In this document: piece by piece, positions 32,561 through 41,521 of the stretch | Numbering within the stretch: position 1 is the first letter of the stretch | How the letters are laid out: the number at the start of each line of letters is the position of its first letter | Assembly: GCA_022447205.1 (NCBI GenBank) | Contig: JAKVBQ010000018.1 | Coordinates: 1 to 57,291, forward strand | DNA length: 57,291 bases | Reading direction: 5' to 3' | Source: Phycisphaerales bacterium | GTDB taxonomy: Bacteria; Planctomycetota; Phycisphaerae; Phycisphaerales; SM1A02 | The notes under the pieces: generated by a model | What the model was told of the DNA's origin: nothing | The model's input: the letters and a program-made list of their open reading frames with translations, nothing else | The model's database searches: none | Program-made: the position numbers and the translations under genes

Positions 32561-34406
32561 ATCCACCTTCAACCCCGCCGATGTCAAGGTCATCCTGGCC
32601 ACCGACTGCGGTTCGACCACGACCAAGGCGATCATGATCGAGCAGGTCGATGGCGTCTATCGGCAGACCTGGCGTGGAGAGGCCCCGACGACCGTCGAGG
32701 AGCCGTTTGCTGACGTCACGGTCGGTGTCATCAACTCGCTGACCGAGATCCAGGAGGTCTCCGGACGGCGGCTCCTGGACGACCAGGGCCGCATCATCCG
32801 CCCCGCGACCGCCGACGAGGGCTGCGACATCTACATCTCGACGAGTTCCGCGGGCGGTGGGCTCCAGATGATGGTTGCCGGCGTGGTCCGCGAGATGACC
32901 GCAGCGAGTGCGAAACGTGCGGCACTCGGTGCGGGCGCGATCGTGATGGACACCATCGCGTCCAACGACAAGCGTCGCCCGCACGAACAGATCCAGCGGA
33001 TTCGTGAACTGCGCCCCGACATGGTCCTGATCTCCGGGGGCACCGATGGTGGTGACACCAAGAAGGTGACCGAGATCGCCGAGCTGATCGCTCCGGCGAA
33101 GCCGAGGCCTCGTTTCGGCAAGGCCTACGAGCTGCCGATCATCTTCGCGGGCAACGAGAAGGCCCAGCCCGAGATGAATCGTGTCTTCGGTGATGGCGGC
33201 TTCGACCTCAAGATCACCGACAACCTCCGTCCGAGCCTCGAGCAGGAGAATCTCGGCCCCGCCCGCGACATGATCCATGACGTGTTCCTCGAGCACGTGA
33301 TGGCGCATGCCCCTGGCTACGACAAGCTGATGTCGATCACCGATGCCCCGATCATGCCGACGCCCGGTGCGGTCGGCGACATCCTGCAGACGATCGCGAA
33401 GGGCAGGGGAATCAACGCGGTCGGCGTCGACATCGGCGGTGCGACGACGGACGTCTTCAGCGTTTTCGACGGCACCTTCAATCGAACGGTGAGCGCCAAC
33501 CTCGGGATGAGCTACTCGATCTCGAACGTCTGTGCGGAAGCGACCCTGCCGACCATCCTGCGCTGGGTGCACATCGACATGGACGAGCGCGAGCTTCGGA
33601 ACCGCGTCAAGAACAAGATGATCCGTCCGACGACCATCCCGCAGACCCTCGAGGCCCTGGTGTTCGAGCAGGCGGTCGCACGCGAGGCGCTTCGACTCGC
33701 CTACAAGCAGCACAAGGAATTCGCGACGACACTCAAGGGTGTGCAGCAGCAGCGTACGGTCGGCGACACCTTCAGCCAGCAGAGTGGCGGCGAGACGATC
33801 GTCGACAACATGAAGCTCGACCTCCTGGTCGCTTCGGGCGGCGTGCTCAGCCACGCTCCAAGGATGCACCAGACCGCGATGCTCCTGATCGACGCCTTCG
33901 AACCCGAAGGCGTGACCGAGCTGGCCAAGGACTCGATCTTCATGATGCCTCACCTCGGCGTCCTCGCGTCCGTGCACGAGCAGGCCGCCATGGAGGTCTT
34001 CGAGCGTGACTGCCTCGTCTACCTCGGCACCTGTGTTGCGGCGAAGGGCGCCGGAAAGCCCGGCAAGTCCTGCTTCAGCTGGTCCCTCGACGGCGGATCC
34101 CGTGGTTCCGGCGAACTTCAGTTCGGGGATCTGGAACATGTCGAGCTCGGCCCGGATGAGAGCGCAGAGATCGAGATCCGACCCGCCCGCGGGTTCGATG
34201 TCGGTGCAGGTCCCGGCAAGGTCCTGAAGCGAACCGTTCGTGGAGGCACCGTCGGACTGATCCTCGATGCGCGGGGACGTCCGCTCGCGCTGCCCGAAGA
34301 GCGCCAGGCGTGTCGGAGCGCGATGCAGAAGGTGATCGACCAGATCGGGCTGTATCCCGCAGCCGAGTCGACTCCGGTCACCCAGGAATCGGGGAGTTCA
34401 GACTGA
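32550..34406 (+). CDS. Orphan MutL-like ASKHA-fold ATPase (glutamate mutase L family)
   Basis: A 618-residue protein of the glutamate mutase MutL family, not the mismatch-repair MutL. The fold is ASKHA (actin/Hsp70/hexokinase): phosphate-1 loop LATDCGSTTTKAIMIE (about 12-27), YISTSSAGGGLQMMV, VLISGGTDGGD, a second phosphate loop VGVDIGGATTDVFS and LLVASGGVLSHAP. In clostridia MutL lies beside glutamate or ornithine/lysine aminomutase genes, and its role is unclear. No mutase subunit or B12 gene is present here. Instead the neighbours are membrane proteins, so it may power or assemble an envelope complex. Its stop overlaps the next start by one base. Confidence 0.9.
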   Translation: MSSESTFNPADVKVILATDCGSTTTKAIMIEQVDGVYRQTWRGEAPTTVEEPFADVTVGVINSLTEIQEVSGRRLLDDQGRIIRPATADEGCDIYISTSSAGGGLQMMVAGVVREMTAASAKRAALGAGAIVMDTIASNDKRRPHEQIQRIRELRPDMVLISGGTDGGDTKKVTEIAELIAPAKPRPRFGKAYELPIIFAGNEKAQPEMNRVFGDGGFDLKITDNLRPSLEQENLGPARDMIHDVFLEHVMAHAPGYDKLMSITDAPIMPTPGAVGDILQTIAKGRGINAVGVDIGGATTDVFSVFDGTFNRTVSANLGMSYSISNVCAEATLPTILRWVHIDMDERELRNRVKNKMIRPTTIPQTLEALVFEQAVAREALRLAYKQHKEFATTLKGVQQQRTVGDTFSQQSGGETIVDNMKLDLLVASGGVLSHAPRMHQTAMLLIDAFEPEGVTELAKDSIFMMPHLGVLASVHEQAAMEVFERDCLVYLGTCVAAKGAGKPGKSCFSWSLDGGSRGSGELQFGDLEHVELGPDESAEIEIRPARGFDVGAGPGKVLKRTVRGGTVGLILDARGRPLALPEERQACRSAMQKVIDQIGLYPAAESTPVTQESGSSD

Positions 34407-35533
34407 TGGCCAAGGCATACACCCCGGGACTCAAGGTCTCCGCATCGACCGAACACGAAGCGCATCGCATCCTCCCGATCCAGGGTGAGGTCAAGGTTGC
34501 CGAAGGCGATCTCGTCGATGCCGACACGATCGTCGCCGAGACCTTCATGGATGGTGATGTCACCCCGCTCAACGTCGCGAACCTGCTCTCGGCCCAGCCC
34601 GGCGAGGTGCCGGGGCTGATGCTGAAGCAGGAGGGAGATTCGGTCGAGAAGGACGAGCCGATCGCACGGAGCAAGGGGATCTTCGGGATGTTCAAGAACG
34701 AGTGCAAGGCACCGGCGAGCGGGACCTTGCAGGCGATCTCCAAGACGACCGGACAGGTGATGATCGCCGGGCCGATGATCCCAGTTCAGGTGAAGGCCTA
34801 CCTCCCCGGGCGCGTCGACTCCGTGCTGCCCGGTGAAGGCGTGGTGGTCAAGAACACCGTCACCCTGATCCAGGGGATCTTCGGGGTCGGTGGCGAGACC
34901 TCCGGTCGGATCGTCATCGCGACCTCCAGCCACGACGAGGAGCTCCGTGCCGAACTGATCACCGAAGAGATGTCCGGGGCCATCATCATCGGTGGCGGCC
35001 GGATGACCGCCGAAGCGATCCAGAAGGCCCGTGAGGTCGGGGCTTCCGCGATCGTGTCCGGCGGGCTCGATGATTCCGACCTCAAGCAGATTCTCGGCTA
35101 CGACCTCGGGGTCGCCATCACTGGAACCGAGAAGCTCGGCGTGACGGTCGTCGTCACCGAGGGCTTCGGCGAGATCGGCATGGCGCGTCGGACCTACGAG
35201 CTGCTGAGTGCTCGAGCGGGCCGGCAGGCTTCCGTCAACGGAGCCACTCAGATCCGTGCGGGCGTGATGCGACCGGAGATCCTGATTCCCGTCGAGGATG
35301 GGTCGGACTTCGACGGGGATGCAATTGAGACCGAATCAGGTGTCCTGGAACTCGGAACGCCGATCAGGATCATTCGGGATCCGTTTTTCGGAATGATCGG
35401 GACGGTCGCGGCGCTGCCCGAAGCGCCACAGGTCCTCGGATCTGGTTCGAAGTCCCGTGTCCTCGATGTTGCACTCGAATCCGGAGATACGGTTACCGTA
35501 CCTCGGGCAAACGTGGAACTGATCGAGACCTGA
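34406..35533 (+). CDS. Barrel-sandwich/KOW-domain protein of the MutL operon
   Basis: A 375-residue soluble protein. Two barrel-sandwich-like segments are visible (RILPIQGEVKVAEGDLV with VPGLMLKQEGDSV; CKAPASGTLQAIS with VQVKAYLPGRVDSVLPGEGV), resembling biotinyl-lipoyl hybrids but without an MKM lysine motif. A central alpha/beta part (SGAIIIGGGRMTAEAIQKAR; ASAIVSGGLDD) follows. The C-terminus is a KOW-like beta domain (GTPIRIIRDPFFGMIGTVAA). It starts on the last base of the MutL-like gene. Function is unknown; the MutL-like ATPase is its likely partner. Confidence 0.83.
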   Translation: MAKAYTPGLKVSASTEHEAHRILPIQGEVKVAEGDLVDADTIVAETFMDGDVTPLNVANLLSAQPGEVPGLMLKQEGDSVEKDEPIARSKGIFGMFKNECKAPASGTLQAISKTTGQVMIAGPMIPVQVKAYLPGRVDSVLPGEGVVVKNTVTLIQGIFGVGGETSGRIVIATSSHDEELRAELITEEMSGAIIIGGGRMTAEAIQKAREVGASAIVSGGLDDSDLKQILGYDLGVAITGTEKLGVTVVVTEGFGEIGMARRTYELLSARAGRQASVNGATQIRAGVMRPEILIPVEDGSDFDGDAIETESGVLELGTPIRIIRDPFFGMIGTVAALPEAPQVLGSGSKSRVLDVALESGDTVTVPRANVELIET

Positions 35534-35564
35534 CCCTTCCTGTGGTCTCGACAAGGATTCAGAC

Positions 35565-36947
35565 ATGAACAGAGCCGGTCAACGCATAGCTCTTGCCCTC
35601 AATGCCCTGCTGCTCGCCGGTCTCACCGGGGTTGCGGCGGCATCGAGCCCGCTCACGGGAGCACCTCCCGCACCTCCATCCGGCGTGAGTGCCGAGGACA
35701 AGCCCTGGGATGGTGGCGGCACCGTCCTCCTGCGCTGGGAGGCGTCCTCCACCGAGGAGATCAAGGGCTATGAAGTCTTCGCGCACCAGGAGGTGTCCGG
35801 GTCGGTCGCCGCGGCCGAGGCCGAACAGTCTGCGAAGGACGAGGCCGAGGCGCAGACCGAGGCGATTCTCGAAGGCGAAGGCGTCGCTCCCGAGGATGCC
35901 GAGCAGCAGGCCGGGGAACGTGCGGCACGGGACGTCGCCCCTGTCACTGACGTTCCGAAGTGGAACTCCCTGGGTGTCGTTCCACCGGACCAGCTGGAGT
36001 TCATCGCGAGCGGTCTCGACAAGAGCACGCCGTATCGATTCATGGTTCGTGCCATCGGTTCCGACGGAGAGGCCTCGGCCGATTCCAACGTCACCCCGGC
36101 ACTCGTCCCGTACGCACAATGGTTCGATGGCGCCAAGCTGCCCCTCTTCTGCATCCTGTTCGTGATCTGCGGAGCCGTCTTCCTCTACGTCATGCTCGCT
36201 CGTTCCGGCATGCCGATGAAGATCCGCACCATCGCTGGCCTGAAGGCGGTCGATGAGGCGGTCGGCCGTGCGACCGAGATGGGCCGTTCGATCCTCTACA
36301 TCAACGGCATCCAGGACATGGATGACCTGCAGACCGTGGCCGGCGTGACCGTTCTCGGTCATGTCGCGAAGACGGCCGCCGAATACGACGCGAAGATCGA
36401 GGTTCCGACCAGTCGGTCACTCGTGATGACCGCGGCACGCGAGGCGGTCCAGTCCTCCTACTACACGGCCGGACGTCCTGATGCCTACAACCCCGACCTG
36501 ATCTACTACGTGACCGACGAGCAGTTCGGTTTCGTCGCCTACGTGTCAGGCATGATGACCCGCGAGAAGCCCGCAGCCTGTTTCTACATGGGCGCGTTCT
36601 TCGCGGAGAGTCTCATCCTCGCCGAGACCGGCAACTCCGTCGGTGCGATTCAGATCGCCGGAACCGCGCAGCCGAGCCAGCTGCCGTTCTTCGTCGCCGC
36701 CTGCGACTACACGCTGATCGGCGAGGAGTTCTTCGCGGCGAGCGCCTATCTCTCCGGCCAGCCCGACCAGCTCGGCAGCCTCAAGGGACAGGACGTCGGC
36801 AAGATCATCGTCGGTGTCTTCATCATCATTGGTGTCGGACTGGCCACCGTCCAGGCCGCCACTGCAGGCATGCCTTCGATGGAGTCGCTCCATGAAGGCG
36901 CGACGTCCGCGGTCGATTTTCTCGTGAACACGATTCTGGGAAGTTGA
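35565..36947 (+). CDS. DUF6754-type membrane protein with N-terminal FN3-like domain
   Basis: A 460-residue protein. A signal peptide or helix (ALNALLLAGLTGVAAAS) leads to an extracytoplasmic fibronectin-III-like domain (GGTVLLRWEASSTEEIKGYE; STPYRFMVRAIGSDGEAS) interrupted by an Ala/Glu-rich insert of about 45 residues. A membrane helix follows (LPLFCILFVICGAVFLYVML, about 190-210). The C-terminal half (DEAVGRATEMGRSILYINGI; RPDAYNPDLIYYVTDEQFGF; FYMGAFFAESLILAET) matches my memory of DUF6754, a planctomycete/chloroflexi family of unknown role. A final helix is near 425. Confidence 0.82.
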   Translation: MNRAGQRIALALNALLLAGLTGVAAASSPLTGAPPAPPSGVSAEDKPWDGGGTVLLRWEASSTEEIKGYEVFAHQEVSGSVAAAEAEQSAKDEAEAQTEAILEGEGVAPEDAEQQAGERAARDVAPVTDVPKWNSLGVVPPDQLEFIASGLDKSTPYRFMVRAIGSDGEASADSNVTPALVPYAQWFDGAKLPLFCILFVICGAVFLYVMLARSGMPMKIRTIAGLKAVDEAVGRATEMGRSILYINGIQDMDDLQTVAGVTVLGHVAKTAAEYDAKIEVPTSRSLVMTAAREAVQSSYYTAGRPDAYNPDLIYYVTDEQFGFVAYVSGMMTREKPAACFYMGAFFAESLILAETGNSVGAIQIAGTAQPSQLPFFVAACDYTLIGEEFFAASAYLSGQPDQLGSLKGQDVGKIIVGVFIIIGVGLATVQAATAGMPSMESLHEGATSAVDFLVNTILGS

Positions 36948-36959
36948 GGAAGGATCTCG

Positions 36960-37667
36960 GTGCAGGTACTCACACGCAGCATTCCACTCCTCATCACCGG
37001 CCTTGCCGGTCTGGTGATGATTCTCTCCGCCTTCTTTCCCTACACCAGTGAATGGGGCAAGGTCGCCGGTCAGTTCTTCAACATCCTCGCGGCGTTCGCG
37101 TTCGTGCTGGGTGGCGGCAACCTGCTCAAGATCCACTTGAAGAAGGTGTCGGACCAGTCGAAGGGCTGGGGCTACTCGGGCGTCATCCTCGTCTGCTTCA
37201 TCGCCACGCTGGTGGTCGGGCTGGGGAAGCTCGGGGTCTATCCGAACCATGACTATCCGAACATCCGGTTCAGCGGTGAGACGCAGAGCTCGGGCGCGTT
37301 CTGGTGGGCGTACGAATACGTCTTCAAGCCGCTGACCGCGACGATGTTCTCCATGCTGGCCTTCTATGTCGCGTCCGCCGCGTTCCGCGCGTTCCGCGCC
37401 AAGAACTTCGAGGCGATCCTCCTGCTCGGGACGGCCTTCATCATCCTGCTCGGTCGTACCTTCGCAGGCGTGCTGGTCACCGGCTGGATCGACCCGCAGG
37501 GACCGTTCGGTGGGCTTCGACTCGAGGAGTTGAGTGTCTACGTGATGCAGGTGTTCAACACCGCAGGAAATCGCGCGATCATGATCGGCATCTCCCTCGG
37601 CATCGCCTCCACCTCGTTGAAGATCCTCCTCGGCATCGACCGCTCCTTCCTCGGATCGGGGGACTGA
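36960..37667 (+). CDS. Six-helix membrane protein of the MutL operon
   Basis: A 235-residue integral membrane protein with about six helices (near 8-28, 38-57, 72-92, 125-145, 150-172 and 203-222). Charged loops include KIHLKKVSDQSKGWGY and YPNHDYPNIRFSGETQSSGAFW. GTG 36960 follows AAGGA by a short spacer. The family is unknown to me. The neighbours suggest it is a subunit of the same membrane complex. Confidence 0.8.
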   Translation: MQVLTRSIPLLITGLAGLVMILSAFFPYTSEWGKVAGQFFNILAAFAFVLGGGNLLKIHLKKVSDQSKGWGYSGVILVCFIATLVVGLGKLGVYPNHDYPNIRFSGETQSSGAFWWAYEYVFKPLTATMFSMLAFYVASAAFRAFRAKNFEAILLLGTAFIILLGRTFAGVLVTGWIDPQGPFGGLRLEELSVYVMQVFNTAGNRAIMIGISLGIASTSLKILLGIDRSFLGSGD

Positions 37668-37671
37668 CACC

Positions 37672-38721
37672 ATGATCACCATGCTTGCCAATCTCGATCG
37701 CCGCTGGATCTTCCTTGCCATGGCCCTCTGCGTGGCGATTCCGATCCTCGTGATCGGCCTGACCGGAAAGACCCTCCCGGAATCACCGACCCCACTTGCG
37801 GAAGCCTTCTTCCACGAGGTCGATGTCGCCGGAGAATCCCAGGGACGTCCCGGCCGGGTCCTCATGGCCTTCGACTTCGACCCTGCCTCGGCTGGTGAAC
37901 TCTCCCCGATGGCGAGCTCGCTGGTGCATCAGTGTGCCGAACGAGGCCAGAAGATGTACTTCGTCTCGCTCTGGCCCGTCGGGCCCCAGATGATCGAGGA
38001 CGCCATCGCGAAGGTCATCAATCGCCACTACCCCGATCTCGTCTACGGGGAGGATTACGTCAATCTCGGTTTCAAGGCCGGGAACGAACAGGTCATCAAG
38101 GTGATGGGGATCGATCTGACCACGGAGTTCCGGACCGACACCAAGGGTACGCCGCTCGATCAGATTCCGATGATGGAAGGTATCACCACCCTGGAGAACT
38201 TCGACCTGATCGCGGAGATCAGTGCGGGCTATCCCGGCACCAAGGAATGGGTCCTCTACGCGGCGACCCAGTTCAACATCCAGATGGTGAGCGGGATGAC
38301 CGGGGTCCAGGCGCCCCTGATGTATCCCTACTACCCGGGACAGCTGGACGGACTGCTCGGCGCGATCAAGGGCGCCGCGGAGTATGAGTCGGTGGTCAAC
38401 GCCTGGGTCCTCCAGAACAAGCTTGCCGAGATCCTCGTCTCGGGGGGCATGGCTGAGGACCAGGCTGATGATGTTTCGGCCGTTCTTGCTTCCGCGCCTT
38501 CCCAGGTCGGGACCTGGACGGAAGGCGCGGACGCCTCGTCGTTGAGCCCCGAGACGAAGGCGGCCCTGATCAACACGGCGGCTGCGCCCATAGCCGGTGA
38601 ATTCCTCGAGGGTCAGCGACGCATGGGCCCGCAGCTCTTCGCACACCTGCTCATGGTCGGCCTGATCATCCTCGGCAACGTGATCTTCTTCGCCCAAAGA
38701 CGACAGGGAGGACGGTCATGA
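37672..38721 (+). CDS. Membrane-anchored alpha/beta protein of the MutL operon
   Basis: A 349-residue protein with one membrane helix near each end (WIFLAMALCVAIPILVIGL, about 13-31; FAHLLMVGLIILGNVIFF, about 322-339). Between them is an alpha/beta domain (GRVLMAFDFDPASAGELSPM; GQKMYFVSLWPVGPQMIEDA; EWVLYAATQFNIQMVSGMTG). Two helices with even parity put the domain on one side, probably outside if the first helix is an N-in anchor. The family is not recognised. It overlaps the next gene by four bases (ATGA). Confidence 0.8.
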   Translation: MITMLANLDRRWIFLAMALCVAIPILVIGLTGKTLPESPTPLAEAFFHEVDVAGESQGRPGRVLMAFDFDPASAGELSPMASSLVHQCAERGQKMYFVSLWPVGPQMIEDAIAKVINRHYPDLVYGEDYVNLGFKAGNEQVIKVMGIDLTTEFRTDTKGTPLDQIPMMEGITTLENFDLIAEISAGYPGTKEWVLYAATQFNIQMVSGMTGVQAPLMYPYYPGQLDGLLGAIKGAAEYESVVNAWVLQNKLAEILVSGGMAEDQADDVSAVLASAPSQVGTWTEGADASSLSPETKAALINTAAAPIAGEFLEGQRRMGPQLFAHLLMVGLIILGNVIFFAQRRQGGRS

Positions 38722-39866
38722 GCGACCAGAATGACAACATGACTGGTTCACAGCGCACGATCTGGGGCGTCATCGTCGTGGCGATCGTCGGTCTGGTCAT
38801 CCTCCGGTCCTTCATCGGGACCGGCATGGGCCGGGTCTACGTCCAGCCCGAGGACCTCGCCTTCGTGCAGCTGGCACCCAGCGTTGACAACGCGACTGAA
38901 TCCGCGACCGATCCCAAGTGGGTCCGGACCGACAGTGAAGAGGGCAAGGCGTACATCGAGGCAAATCCCGATGCGGAGATCATCGGATGGGTCGAATACG
39001 CTCCGGCAGCACCGAGCAGCTACTTCAGGCAACAGGCCAGCCTGGCTTCGAGTGATGGTGGGGGAGCTTCGATCGGCATGAACCCGATCATCATCTCCTG
39101 GCCGCGCACGATCGGACTCTGGGTCGCGGCATTCTTCACCCTCGCCATCTTCTCCTTCCTCTACCGTGACAACCCCTTCTACAAGTTCGCGGAGAGCGTG
39201 GTGGTCGGGGTCTCGGCCGGATACTGGATGGTCGTCGGGTTCTGGGATGTGATCATCCCGAACCTCGTGCAGCGCCTCCTGCCGGTCTTCTCGAAGAGCT
39301 ACTTCACGCCCGGGATGGAACTGCCCGGTGAGTGGTCCGCCTACTGGCCGAATCTGTTCTACATCATCCCGCTGGTGCTCGGCATCATGCTCATTCTTCG
39401 CCTCGTGCCCAAGTGTGGATGGCTGAGTCTCTGGCCGCTCGCCTTCATCGTCGGCACCATGGCGGGGCTCCGCCTGGTCGGATACATCGAGGGTGACTTC
39501 CTCAGTCAGATCAAGGCATCGATCGTTCCCCTCTACGTCGAGGGCACCGACACGACGACCACCTTCAGGACGTACTGGGGCACCTTCTGGGCGAGCCTGT
39601 CGAACATCCTGATCGTGGTGGGGGTCCTTGCGACGCTCGTCTACTTCTTCTTCTCGATCGAACACAAGGGTGTGGTCGGGGGCACGGCGAGGGTCGGCAT
39701 CTGGTACCTGATGATCACCTTCGGTGCAGCGTTCGGCTTCACCGTCATGGGGCGTATCGCGCTGCTTGCCGCACGCGTGGAATTCCTCTTCGACGATTGG
39801 ATGTGGCTGATCGATCCGAACCAGCAGAGGGTGATCCTGGAGGCATCGGTCGGATTGCTGCTTTGA
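38718..39866 (+). CDS. Polytopic membrane protein of the MutL operon
   Basis: A 382-residue protein with about seven membrane helices: one near 15-33, then a soluble loop of about 95 residues, and six or so between 128 and 355. Conserved-looking segments are WPRTIGLWVAAFFTLAIFSF, YRDNPFYKFAESVVVGVSAG and ARVEFLFDDWMWLIDPNQQR. The gene overlaps both neighbours by four bases. No transport or enzyme family is recognisable. Confidence 0.8.
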   Translation: MSDQNDNMTGSQRTIWGVIVVAIVGLVILRSFIGTGMGRVYVQPEDLAFVQLAPSVDNATESATDPKWVRTDSEEGKAYIEANPDAEIIGWVEYAPAAPSSYFRQQASLASSDGGGASIGMNPIIISWPRTIGLWVAAFFTLAIFSFLYRDNPFYKFAESVVVGVSAGYWMVVGFWDVIIPNLVQRLLPVFSKSYFTPGMELPGEWSAYWPNLFYIIPLVLGIMLILRLVPKCGWLSLWPLAFIVGTMAGLRLVGYIEGDFLSQIKASIVPLYVEGTDTTTTFRTYWGTFWASLSNILIVVGVLATLVYFFFSIEHKGVVGGTARVGIWYLMITFGAAFGFTVMGRIALLAARVEFLFDDWMWLIDPNQQRVILEASVGLLL

Positions 39867-40798
39867 CGACCCTCGACAACAGTCGAATCAACACCGCCGT
39901 GCTTCTCTGCGCGGCGGTGTTCGTTTGTGGCTGTGCTCCACGAACGCCGTTTGAGCGCGCCGTGCGTGGGGCGGATGAGGGTTCCTGGGAACTTGCCGCG
40001 CCGGGTCTCCTTGCCCGGCTTGTCGATCCGGATGCGACCGTCGTGATCGAGCCCCTCGGCGAGGTCGACGACATCGGCATGATGACCGCCTACGCGACGC
40101 CTCGTCTTCGAGCGAGCAGGGTGCAGGTCGATCCGTTCCTCCATCCCATCCATGCGGCTCCGGAAGGTGGGACGCGACTCACCCGAAGGGAACTCCTCGA
40201 GGGCGGGCACCTCGAAGGGCTCGAGCTCGCGTGGCTGGACGATGCGCTCGAGGCCTATCTCGTCCAGGTGAACGGCTCCGCCGTGCTCGACTGGGTTGAT
40301 CCCGTCACGAAGGCTTCGACCGGTGAGGCGACCGCGATCGTCTGGAGTCACTCCAACGAACATGCCTACGGCAGCCTCGGACGAATGGCGATCGAGGCGG
40401 GCCTGGCCGATCCTGATGCCATGAGCCTGGATCTCCTGAGGTCACTTCACGCAGCCGACCCGGACGGGATCGGGCTGCTGATGATGCAGAACCCCAGATA
40501 CATCATGTTTCGTGCACTGCCCGAAGGGGAGTCGATCAACGGATCGCGTGGTGTTCCGCTCGTCCCCGGGGTCTCGCTCGCGGCCGATCCATGTCATGAG
40601 ACCGGGGGGATTCTGCTCGTCGAGCCGATCAACGGTTCCCCGCCGCGGATCGGCCTCGTGCATGACGGCGGGGCGGCCATCGTCGGCCCGCAACGCATCG
40701 ACAGCTACCTTGGTGTCGGTCCGGAGGCCATGGATGCCGCAGGTCGGGTCGTGGTTCCGGTCCGTGTGTCTCGGATCCGTTTCAAGGATGTCGACTGA
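39863..40798 (+). CDS. MltA-like lytic transglycosylase lipoprotein, last gene of the MutL operon
   Basis: A 311-residue protein starting at TTG 39863 (TTGA overlap with the previous stop). The N-terminal hydrophobic segment ends VCGC, a weak lipobox. The rest follows the MltA/3D pattern: WLDDALEAYLVQVNGSAVLD, HAYGSLGRMAIEAGL, QNPRYIMFRALPEG, GVPLVPGVSLAADP and VHDGGAAIVGPQRID, whose Asp aligns with the catalytic Asp of E. coli MltA. It would cleave peptidoglycan glycan strands. Coupling to the MutL-like operon ties that system to the cell wall. Confidence 0.8.
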   Translation: MTTLDNSRINTAVLLCAAVFVCGCAPRTPFERAVRGADEGSWELAAPGLLARLVDPDATVVIEPLGEVDDIGMMTAYATPRLRASRVQVDPFLHPIHAAPEGGTRLTRRELLEGGHLEGLELAWLDDALEAYLVQVNGSAVLDWVDPVTKASTGEATAIVWSHSNEHAYGSLGRMAIEAGLADPDAMSLDLLRSLHAADPDGIGLLMMQNPRYIMFRALPEGESINGSRGVPLVPGVSLAADPCHETGGILLVEPINGSPPRIGLVHDGGAAIVGPQRIDSYLGVGPEAMDAAGRVVVPVRVSRIRFKDVD

Positions 40799-40895
40799 AT
40801 CTCCAGCCTTTTCGTGGGACCGAGCGAATCACCCGGAGGCGGTCATACCCTGCCGGTCGTGTTGTCTCGATGACCCGACTTGAAAGGAATGAACG

Positions 40896-41465
40896 ATGAT
40901 TCGATGCCTTGTCGTCCTTGTCCCCTGTCTCCTGTCTGCGAGCCTGTACGCCGGTGGTGGAGCAGGGTGGCATTTCAACCAGCTCGCCGAGGCCGGAACC
41001 TCGGTTGCCGCGGATCATGGCGAGGGCAGCCTCGATCTTGCCGCCTTGAAGGGCATGGCTGCCGCCTATGAGGGGACGAAGCTGAATGCAGATGAGTCGG
41101 ATGCCCCCGGTTCATCCCTTGGTGTTCGTGGCTCTGCAGCGAATGGTGCCTGGTTCGAAGTGAACTCCATGGTCGACGGGCCTGCGGCCTTGAGTTTCGC
41201 CTACCGAGCGAGTGCCACCGGATTCGATGACAACCGAGTGCAGGTCTGGAACGGTACGGAGTGGAACGACCTGGTTCGTTTCGGCCTCGATGGGTCGAAA
41301 GGCAGTCGTGGCTGGGTGCGATTGGTCGTTCCCCTGAGTCCTCAGGAAGGGCCGCTTCGGATCCGGGTGCTTCTGGGCGGGGCGGAAAGCGCCAATGGCA
41401 TCATCCGTTTCGACAATGTCAGGATCGGTCCACCTGAACCGCCGACGGAATCGTCTTCCCGGTGA
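40896..41465 (+). CDS. Small secreted protein of unknown function
   Basis: A 189-residue protein with a signal peptide (MIRCLVVLVPCLLSASLYAGG). The mature part is a predicted beta-sandwich (NGAWFEVNSMVDGPAALSFA; VQVWNGTEWNDLVRFGL; GPLRIRVLLGGAESANGIIR; FDNVRIGPP), of the kind found in carbohydrate-binding or discoidin-like domains. No catalytic motif is visible. AAAGGA before ATG gives a clear ribosome binding site. It is separated from the MutL operon by 97 bases. Confidence 0.78.
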   Translation: MIRCLVVLVPCLLSASLYAGGGAGWHFNQLAEAGTSVAADHGEGSLDLAALKGMAAAYEGTKLNADESDAPGSSLGVRGSAANGAWFEVNSMVDGPAALSFAYRASATGFDDNRVQVWNGTEWNDLVRFGLDGSKGSRGWVRLVVPLSPQEGPLRIRVLLGGAESANGIIRFDNVRIGPPEPPTESSSR

Positions 41466-41521
41466 TCAACCCTGGTGTGGGTGGTGTGGGTGCACGGTCG
41501 CATGAGCGGCCGTGTCACCTT

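Noticed and set aside
32550-34406. DNA mismatch repair MutL
   Set aside because: The name MutL is shared by chance. The sequence has ASKHA phosphate loops and no GHKL ATPase motifs.
32550-35533. A glutamate mutase or aminomutase operon
   Set aside because: No B12-binding small subunit (DxHxxG) or catalytic large subunit gene is present in the window.
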